Source: CAUZWH01 sp965247665
GTDB taxonomy: Bacteria; Pseudomonadota; Alphaproteobacteria; SHVV01
NCBI GenBank assembly: GCA_965247665.1
Contig: CBDFHH010000003.1
Location: 601,126-665,125 of the forward strand
Direction of reading: 5' to 3'
DNA: 64,000 bases
Shown: piece by piece, positions 57,925 through 64,000 of the stretch
Layout of the letters: the number at the start of each line of letters is the position of its first letter
Numbering within the stretch: the first letter of the stretch is position 1
The notes under the pieces: model-generated
Seen by the model: the letters and a program-made list of their open reading frames with translations, nothing else
Database searches by the model: none
What the model was told of the DNA's origin: nothing
Translations under genes and position numbers: made by a program

Positions 57925-58203
57925 AGCCAGCCTCTTTCCGTCGATCGCCGTTGGCGGCAAGGACCACGCTCAAAGCTCGAAGCCGGATGGTAGGTGATCG
58001 ACTAGTCGGTGTCATGAGGGTCGGCGACGAGAAGAAATCGACCCGACCTTTCGCGCTGGTGCCGCAGACTCCTGAACCCCTGAGACATGACACATGTCCG
58101 CAATCGAGGGCGCCAACGCTTGCGGAATCGCTGGCAAGGGACGAGGTCGTAATAGACGAGATCTGCGGGCAGGATGCCATGACCCTCGCCGGGCAGCTTG
58201 GCG

Positions 58204-59628
58204 TTACCGTGCCGGTGCAATCGGCCGAGTTCGATGATCAGCCAGCGATCGCTCCAGCTCTCTCAGCGTTTTCGACAATCGCATTAGCAGCACGTCACAT
58301 TCCGCCTCGGTAATCGTCAGCGGCGGCGCGACAATGAACCAGTCTCCGAATTTGCCGTTGTTCATGCGACGGGCGTAGATCATGAGCCCGTTGCGCAGTC
58401 CGTGAATTCGAACGGTTTCCGTCACCCGGAGGTTCGGCGGAAAGCAGGTCTTTGCAGCTTTGTCTGCGACCAGCTCCACTGCCATCAGCAATCCCAGCCC
58501 TCGAACGTCACCGACAATGGAAGAACGGCGGGCAACGTTCTCCAGGCCCTTTCGCAGGTAGGTGCCGACCTGCGCAGCGCGCCCGATCAGATCAAGGCGG
58601 CGGTACTCTTCCAGGACCGCGATGCCAGCAGCACAAGCCGCCGGGTTGGCGCTGTAGGTGTGTGAGAAATTGAACCCTCCGATCTCGGACAGGTGATCTA
58701 CCATCGCCGCGGGCGCCAGCATGGCGCCGAGTGGCGCATACCCCGCCCCGAGCCCTTTTGCCAGAACGACGATATCCGGCAGCGCATCGGGCCAGTGATG
58801 GGCCGCCAGGAAGCGGCCGGTCCTGCCGGCACCGCACAACACCTCGTCGAACACGAGGTAAATGCCGCGGCGGTCGCAGATGTCGCGAACATGACGAAAA
58901 TACTGCGGCGACGGAACCAAGCATCCTGTGGCCAGGCCCCCGACCGGTTCGACAACAAAAGCAAGAACGTTTTCAGCGCCAAGCTTGGCGACGGCATTGT
59001 CGAGGGACTCGGCACATCGGAGTTCATAACTTTCGCGCGTAAGGCTTCGGGGCAGCCGATAGCTCAGCGGGGCCGGCACCTTGGTCGAGACTTCAGCCAT
59101 TCCCTCGAGGAAATCCGCGATCGTCTCGTCCCCGCCCATGCCGAGCAGCGCCAACGTCGAGCCATGATACGAAGGGTGGCAGGAAATGATTTTTTGCTTC
59201 TTTGGCCGGCCGACCGCCACGACGTACCGTCGCAAAAACTTGATCGCGATTTCCAGCGCTTCGGACCCTCCCGAGGCGAGGAAAACCCGCTCGTAGCCGG
59301 GTCCGGCAAGCTCGGCGATCCGCTTCGTAAGTTCAATATTGGGTCGATGGCGCGCCACGCGGGAGTAAGCGAAGTCCATCGTCTTGATTTGCCTCGAAAT
59401 CGCATCGGCAACCCGCTCGTTGCCGTGCCCGATATTGCTGACCACCGGTCCCGACGACACGTCGATATACTCGTTCCCGTCTTCGTCCCATAGGAAGATG
59501 CCGCCGCAGCGGGCGATCGTCGGCAAGGGAACGGAGTTGTCTCGCGAGTAGAAGACGTCCTGGGGGCCCCCTAGCTTGGGTTCTTGGACCGGATCCGGTT
59601 GATCCTGGGGGACGGTCATTGTGCTCAT
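58204..59628 (-). CDS. class III PLP-dependent aminotransferase
   Basis: A 474-residue cytoplasmic enzyme. It starts at ATG 59628 or a nearby ATG. Class III landmarks are the N-terminal FLWDEDGNEYIDVSSG, the phosphate-binding LASGGSEALEIAIKFLRRY, FDEVLCGAGRTGRFLA (the Asp that pairs with pyridine nitrogen) and the PLP Lys in VVLAKGLGAGYAPLGA. The family includes omega-amino acid transaminases and diamine aminotransferases. It ends an oxygenase-rich leftward run and may process an amino-acid product. Confidence 0.92.
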   Translation of the reverse strand: MSTMTVPQDQPDPVQEPKLGGPQDVFYSRDNSVPLPTIARCGGIFLWDEDGNEYIDVSSGPVVSNIGHGNERVADAISRQIKTMDFAYSRVARHRPNIELTKRIAELAGPGYERVFLASGGSEALEIAIKFLRRYVVAVGRPKKQKIISCHPSYHGSTLALLGMGGDETIADFLEGMAEVSTKVPAPLSYRLPRSLTRESYELRCAESLDNAVAKLGAENVLAFVVEPVGGLATGCLVPSPQYFRHVRDICDRRGIYLVFDEVLCGAGRTGRFLAAHHWPDALPDIVVLAKGLGAGYAPLGAMLAPAAMVDHLSEIGGFNFSHTYSANPAACAAGIAVLEEYRRLDLIGRAAQVGTYLRKGLENVARRSSIVGDVRGLGLLMAVELVADKAAKTCFPPNLRVTETVRIHGLRNGLMIYARRMNNGKFGDWFIVAPPLTITEAECDVLLMRLSKTLRELERSLADHRTRPIAPAR

Positions 59629-59872
59629 TTATCTTTTTGGGAAGACGGCGAGGTCACTTTTCTCTCCGCAGCTACGTATAGCGCGTTGCACAAGACATTG
59701 CAGCCAGCTTCGAGTCTTCGGGCTCGCATTCCCTAGCTCGTTGTTGTTGATCCCGTTTTCGCAAGGCAAGAAGATCATCGTCGTCAGCAGCTCGAGTACG
59801 GCATTGCCAGGAGCGCGGCCTGCGCATGCTGCGCCACCTCATCGGCGAGGGTATCCCCCCAGCTCGCCAACG

Positions 59873-60134
59873 CCGATCCGTGCCGCGCCCAGCGTCGCCA
59901 GGAAGTCGCCGGACCATCGGTCGGAAACCCGGATCCGCGCGCGGCACATGCGGATGATGTCGTCGATCATCTCGAAGTCGCGTTGCACCCGCACGCACCG
60001 GAAGATCAACGCGCCTTCCTCGTATACGTCCTTGGCCGAGGCGTGATAGGTCGACGGCACCGAGTTGCCGATGTCGGCCTGATGCGATTTGGCGCAGGTC
60101 GTGAACAGATGCTCGCCGTCAATGAACACAGGGA
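59873..60134 (-). pseudogene. duplicated fragment of the HyuB gene
   Basis: About 260 bases nearly identical to 56035-56300, including text for SVPSTYHASAKDVYEEGALIF and DDIIRMCRARIRV, with roughly eight differences seen. The fragment has no start or end of its own. It sits directly beside an IS21 remnant, so the copy may have been carried by transposition or recombination. Confidence 0.85.
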
Positions 60135-60520
60135 TTAGCGTACTGCGCTTGCGGGCACCGTCGCCAAGAATTTCGCCACCGCGAGCCGCGTGTTGTCGTA
60201 GAGGATCGACTGCAGCACGCCGCCAAAGAAAGCAAACGCCGCGACGTAGCCATCACAGAATGCCTCCGCCGTCTCGGCCGGATAGGCCTTCACAAAGATC
60301 GCAGCGCTGTGCGGCAGCGCGACGACAAGAAAGCGCACCTTCCGGGTCACGCCACCGATTACCGCCCAGGCCTCGCCAAAATCCGCCTGAGCGTGACCCG
60401 CTGGATCGTATGGCGCTGCTTCTTCGGCGCCCCTATATCATCATGCAGTATCTGGTCGATAAAACCGGTATGCGCATCGAGCTTCGGACGCCGCGGCGCC
60501 ACTCCTCGGACCCCTCACCC
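60135..60520 (-). pseudogene. IS21-family transposase (IstA) remnant
   Basis: Two pieces of an IS21 IstA sequence are readable on minus. Upstream is KLDAHTGFIDQILHDDIGAPKKQRHTIQRV (near 60400-60480). Then, in another frame, comes QADFGEAWAVIGGVTRKVRFLVVALPHSAAIFVKAYPAETAEAFCDGY...GGVLQSILYDNTRLAVAKFL (60160-60390). An internal part is deleted and the catalytic region is incomplete. No IstB gene is present. Confidence 0.75.
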
Positions 60521-60629
60521 GGCTCTCCAAGGTCGTCTCACAACCACTGACCGATTCCTCGGACTGGCTGCTTTACGCAAGCAAACATCTAGCATTACGG
60601 TCATCGTAACGCTCAAGAAACGGTATTCC

Positions 60630-61904
60630 ATGGACGCGAGTCTTACCATCATTCTGATCGCGGCGCTCTGCGCCGGTCTCTACATGGCTTGGGCGATCGG
60701 CGCCAACGATGTTGCCAATTCGATGGGAACGTCGGTCGGAGCGGGAGCCGTCACCGTGGGTGGCGCCATCGTGATCGCGGGGGTGTTCGAATTCCTTGGG
60801 GCGTTTCTGGCTGGCGGCGAGGTTACCGCGACGATCCGTGAGGGCATCATTGATGCGGAATCTCTCGAGCACGATCCAGACCTGCTGGTTATCGGTATGT
60901 TGTCGGCGCTTCTGTCTGCCGCCACCTGGTTGACGGTCGCTTCCAGATTTGGATGGCCGGTGTCGACCACGCACTCGATAGTCGGAGCGATTATCGGATT
61001 CGCGGTGATTGGGATCGGATTCGAGGCCGTCCACTGGTGGGACGTGGCAACGATTGCCGCGAGCTGGGTCGTCACTCCCATTCTCGCCGGAATGATCGCG
61101 TATCTGCTGGTGCTAAGCGTGCAGTGGCTGATCTTCAACAAAGACAATCCGGTTGTGTACGCGCGCCGTTATGTACCGGTGTACATTTTCGCTGCTGTGC
61201 TCGTGACCTCGATCGTGACCTTCGTCAAGGGTTTGAAGCATGTCGGCCTCGATATAAGCACACCGCTGGCGATCCTGTATTCGGTGCTGTTTGCTGTCGT
61301 CGTTGCTTGCGTCTGCCGCGTGGCCATCAATCGCATGGGCTTCGCAAGCGCCGACTCTTTTGCGGGGGGACAATCGAACTTCACCGACATCGAGAGGGTG
61401 TTCGGAGTCCTCATGATAGTCACCGCGTCGGGAATGGCATTTGCTCACGGCTCCAATGACGTCGCTAATGCTATCGGACCGGTGGCTGCAATCGTCGGCG
61501 TGGTGACGGCCGGGGAAGTCGCCCCGGAATCACCAGTACCACCCTGGGTTCTGCTGATCGGTGCCGTCGGTATCGTTGTCGGCTTGGCAACGTTCGGGTA
61601 TCGGGTAATGGCGACAATCGGGAGGAAGCTCACCGAGCTGACACCGAGCCGTGGATTTGCCGCCGAGTTTGCTACCGCAGCGACAGTGGTGGTGGCAAGC
61701 GGCACGGGACTTCCGGTCTCGACGACCCAAACGCTCGTAGGCGCCGTGATGGGAGTCGGGCTCGCCCGCGGTATGGGCGCCCTCGACTTCGGCGTGGTAC
61801 GCACGATCTTTGTATCCTGGATCGTGACGCTTCCCGTCGGGGCCGTGCTCGCGGTGGTGTTCTACACCCTCTTACGCACCTTCGGTGCTAAGTATTTGAT
61901 TTAA
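60630..61904 (+). CDS. inorganic phosphate transporter, Pit family
   Basis: A 424-residue membrane transporter for phosphate coupled to a cation. The family's repeated signatures occur in both halves: GANDVANSMGTSVGAGAVT near residue 22 and HGSNDVANAIGPVAAI near 275. The STTHSIVG and STTQTLVG motifs are also duplicated. A frame open to 60309 covers the IS21 remnant, but ATG at 60630 fits the family. It is a housekeeping-type gene and may mark the edge of the accessory region. It is isolated, with recombinase genes downstream. Confidence 0.9.
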   Translation: MDASLTIILIAALCAGLYMAWAIGANDVANSMGTSVGAGAVTVGGAIVIAGVFEFLGAFLAGGEVTATIREGIIDAESLEHDPDLLVIGMLSALLSAATWLTVASRFGWPVSTTHSIVGAIIGFAVIGIGFEAVHWWDVATIAASWVVTPILAGMIAYLLVLSVQWLIFNKDNPVVYARRYVPVYIFAAVLVTSIVTFVKGLKHVGLDISTPLAILYSVLFAVVVACVCRVAINRMGFASADSFAGGQSNFTDIERVFGVLMIVTASGMAFAHGSNDVANAIGPVAAIVGVVTAGEVAPESPVPPWVLLIGAVGIVVGLATFGYRVMATIGRKLTELTPSRGFAAEFATAATVVVASGTGLPVSTTQTLVGAVMGVGLARGMGALDFGVVRTIFVSWIVTLPVGAVLAVVFYTLLRTFGAKYLI

Positions 61905-61993
61905 CGTCGCGTTCTCCTGTCAACATCGCCGTATGGGACCGGGCCAATTGCGCCTTTGTTCCCCGGCTGCAACTGCAAACAGGAGAACCGTCC

Positions 61994-63115
61994 ATGCCAA
62001 AAACCGCTTTGTCCGAGGCCCGCCTCAAGGCGCTCATGCCCCGGAAGTCTGCCTACGATATCCGCGACCCGAAGCTCAGGGGCTTCGGCATCCGTGTGCT
62101 GCCTTCGGGCACCAAACGCTTCTTCATCCACATCCAGCATCGTGGCGAGCGCGTCTGGCAGATCCTCAGCGATGCCGATGCCATGACCTTGGACGAGGCA
62201 CGATCGCGCGCCGCATCGATGCTGGCCGCCATCCGGCACGGAGCGGATGCGCCCGCACCTGCGCAAGAGACGGACTTCGAGGCCATCGCCGAGGTCGTGT
62301 TCCGACGCTATGCCCGGATCTGGAAGGCCGGAACGCTACGGGTGAACCAGATCTATTTCCGCCGCCAGCTTCTGCCATGGTTCGCCGGGCGGCAGATTGC
62401 CGACATCACCCGGCATGACATCCAACGCTGGTTTGCTTCACTGCGGGCGACGCCGGTCGCCGCAGACCGTTCCGCACCGATCCTGTCGGTCATCCTGAAG
62501 GAAGCCGAACTCATGGGTTATCGCCCGCAGGGGTCGAATCCCTGCCGGGGGATCCGGCGTTACCGCCGCAAAGGGCGCGAGCGGTACCTCTCGGAGGACG
62601 AAATCCGTCAGGTTGCGGCAAGGCTCTCGGCATATCAGGGCGAGCGGCCGTTGCAGGTCGCCGCCGTGCGCCTCCTTCTGCTCACGGGATGCCGGAAAAG
62701 CGAGATCCTGACGCTGCGCTGGTCCGATTACCGTGACGGTCATTTGTACCTTCGCGACAGCAAGACCGGACCGAGGACCGTGTGGTTGTCCCGCCCCGCA
62801 CGGGATGTCCTTGAGAACATCGACCGGGTAGGGAGCTGGGTTTTCCCGGGGCAACGCGCCGGGCAGCCAGCGAGCCAGGCTTGGTTGTGGATCTTCTGGA
62901 AACGGGTTCGTGCCGAAGCGGATCTGCCCGATGTACGCCTTCACGATCTCCGCCACAGCTTTGCGAGCTTTGCTCTTCGGCAGGGCGAGAGCGTTCTCGT
63001 CATTGGCCGGCTGCTCGGGCACAACGATCCGCAGACTACCCTTAAATACACGCACTTGGCGGATTCGATGGTGCGCGAGGCGGTCGAGGCGGTGGGTGCG
63101 GCGCTGGAGGGTTGA
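61994..63115 (+). CDS. tyrosine recombinase / phage-type integrase (first of tandem pair)
   Basis: A 373-residue site-specific recombinase. The N-terminal arm-binding domain (DUF4102-like) reads YDIRDPKLRGFGIRVLPSGTKRFF. Catalytic residues: Arg in TGCRKSEIL, the H-x-x-R of LHDLRHSFAS, His in LLGHNDPQTTLKY and the Tyr a few residues on (KYTHLADSM). ATG at 61994 has a caggagaac-type ribosome site. It starts 90 bases after the Pit gene with no tRNA in between. Confidence 0.92.
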   Translation: MPKTALSEARLKALMPRKSAYDIRDPKLRGFGIRVLPSGTKRFFIHIQHRGERVWQILSDADAMTLDEARSRAASMLAAIRHGADAPAPAQETDFEAIAEVVFRRYARIWKAGTLRVNQIYFRRQLLPWFAGRQIADITRHDIQRWFASLRATPVAADRSAPILSVILKEAELMGYRPQGSNPCRGIRRYRRKGRERYLSEDEIRQVAARLSAYQGERPLQVAAVRLLLLTGCRKSEILTLRWSDYRDGHLYLRDSKTGPRTVWLSRPARDVLENIDRVGSWVFPGQRAGQPASQAWLWIFWKRVRAEADLPDVRLHDLRHSFASFALRQGESVLVIGRLLGHNDPQTTLKYTHLADSMVREAVEAVGAALEG

Positions 63116-63118
63116 ACA

Positions 63119-64000
63119 ATGCGAGGCAAGGAAAAGATGCCACTGACCGATACAGCCATCGCGCGTCTTCGCCCGCGCGAGCGAGAGTACACGGTCTGGG
63201 ACAGCCGTCTCGCCGGCCTCGGGGTCCGGGTGCGCCCGTCCGGCGGCACCAGTTATGTCCTGCTGCTCAAGTGCGAAGGGCGTTCGAGGCGCCTCTCGCT
63301 CGGCCCGATTGCTTCAAGAAGCCTCGACAGCATTCGCCGCGAATGCCATACGCTAATGGCCCGGCACGAACCCGACAAGACCTCCGAAGCGGCTCACAAG
63401 GCACCCTTGTTCCGGGACTTTGTCGCAGGACCTTGGAAGGAAACGCATTTTCCTCGATACAAGCCATCGACGCGAGAACGCACGGACGGCGCCTTGCGCC
63501 GCCAGATCCTCCCCGCCTTCGGTTCAACACCGCTTGACCGCATCACCCGCAATCAGGTGCTGCGCTGGTTTGATGACTACAGCGAAACCGCGCCCGGAGG
63601 CGCCAACCGTACCCTCGACCTGCTTAGCCAGATCCTGAACTTCGCGATCGCCTGCGGCCATATCGGAACAAACCCCGCGCGCGGGGTGAAACGGAACCGG
63701 CGCGGCGCGCTCACGCGCTTTCTGTCCGGCGACGAGGTACGCCGGTTGCATCACGCGCTCGACGAAGATTCCCGCAAAGGGCCCGGAGCAAGGCAGCAGG
63801 CAGACATCATCCGGCTACTCCTGCTGACCGGATGCCGCAAGAGCGAGATCCTCAGGTTGCGTTGGCGCGAGGTGTACGGAGACACGCTAGTCCTTGCCGA
63901 CAGCAAAACCGGCCCGAGAAAGGTGCATCTGAACGCGCAGGCGCGTGGCATCATCGAGCGTCAGCCCCGCGGGGAGAGCCCGTTCGTGTTTCCCTCTCCG
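63119..64000 (+). CDS. tyrosine recombinase / phage-type integrase, second of tandem pair (cut by window end)
   Basis: 294 codons, running off the right edge. ATG at 63119 is three bases after the previous stop. The N-terminal domain YTVWDSRLAGLGVRVRPSGGTSY parallels that of the first recombinase, and the first catalytic Arg is in TGCRKSEILRLRW. The HxxR, His and Tyr would lie beyond the window. The two proteins are clearly homologous but far from identical, so they are old, separately maintained partners rather than a fresh duplication. A third recombinase further right would suggest a RIT-like element. Confidence 0.85.
   Translation, partial: MRGKEKMPLTDTAIARLRPREREYTVWDSRLAGLGVRVRPSGGTSYVLLLKCEGRSRRLSLGPIASRSLDSIRRECHTLMARHEPDKTSEAAHKAPLFRDFVAGPWKETHFPRYKPSTRERTDGALRRQILPAFGSTPLDRITRNQVLRWFDDYSETAPGGANRTLDLLSQILNFAIACGHIGTNPARGVKRNRRGALTRFLSGDEVRRLHHALDEDSRKGPGARQQADIIRLLLLTGCRKSEILRLRWREVYGDTLVLADSKTGPRKVHLNAQARGIIERQPRGESPFVFPSP

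Noticed and set aside
58002..58220. short minus-strand frame between the Rieske and aminotransferase genes, containing CVMSQGFRSLRHQRERSGRF
   Set aside because: It vaguely resembles sequence that flanks some IS elements, but I could not tie it to a family or find element ends.
1..64000. tRNA or rRNA genes, and tRNA-linked integration sites
   Set aside because: I saw no cloverleaf-like sequence with a conserved T-loop, including next to the integrases; a covariance-model scan would be decisive.

Overview
The window is GC-rich double-stranded bacterial DNA packed with catabolic genes. Its gene families point to an alphaproteobacterium, possibly Rhodospirillales-like: TRAP and Liv transporters, CoxSML-type molybdenum hydroxylases, many Rieske oxygenases, and IS256/IS630/IS21/IS3 debris. 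No rRNA, tRNA or housekeeping marker is present, so the placement is inference.

Layout. (1) 1-9045: an SsuABC-like ABC importer reads leftwards. Divergent from it is an operon of an atypical SDR, a NicX-like non-heme iron dioxygenase, a LigA-LigB fusion ring-cleavage dioxygenase and a nitrilase-family amidase. A convergent FAD dehydrogenase follows. This looks like a pathway for an (N-hetero)aromatic compound. (2) 9.1-13.5 kb: an IS256 relic, then a CoxM and a fused CoxS-CoxL hydroxylase. (3) 13.8-20.9 kb: a TauD-type dioxygenase and a Pot-like ABC importer without an ATPase, interrupted by a complete IS630 element, then a sulfatase. (4) 21.2-25.8 kb: a branched-chain-type ABC importer whose two ATPases are fused. 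(5) 25.9-29.7 kb: a GST, two paralogous Rieske alpha subunits sharing a nearly identical 0.4-kb tract, and one beta subunit. (6) 29.8-33.7 kb: IS fragments, two exported proteins and a diverged 0.3-kb repeat upstream of each. (7) 33.7-42.8 kb, minus strand: an operon-like run in which the three subunits of a molybdenum hydroxylase are interleaved with a TRAP transporter, a heme-oxygenase-like diiron protein, an NTF2-like protein and an SDR. (8) 43.0-45.6 kb: an SDR and a Rieske alpha/beta pair. (9) 46.2-47.0 kb: an SDR gene whose middle 198 bp is inverted in place. (10) 47.0-59.6 kb: three more Rieske alpha subunits, a CoxL-like subunit, a VOC dioxygenase, a dienelactone hydrolase, a hydantoinase/oxoprolinase B subunit with only the tail of its A subunit, and a class III aminotransferase. 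(11) 59.9-64.0 kb: a gene graveyard, a Pit-type phosphate transporter and two tandem tyrosine recombinases, the second cut by the window end.

Together the genes import organic acids, amino-acid-like compounds or polyamine-like compounds, hydroxylate them (molybdenum hydroxylases, Rieske, TauD), cleave rings (NicX-like, LigAB, VOC) and process the products (amidase, dienelactone hydrolase, SDRs, FAD dehydrogenase). I recognised no transcription factor and no Rieske reductase or ferredoxin. Repeated duplication, partial deletion, inversion and IS scars suggest an accessory region under active rearrangement. Substrates cannot be named from sequence alone.
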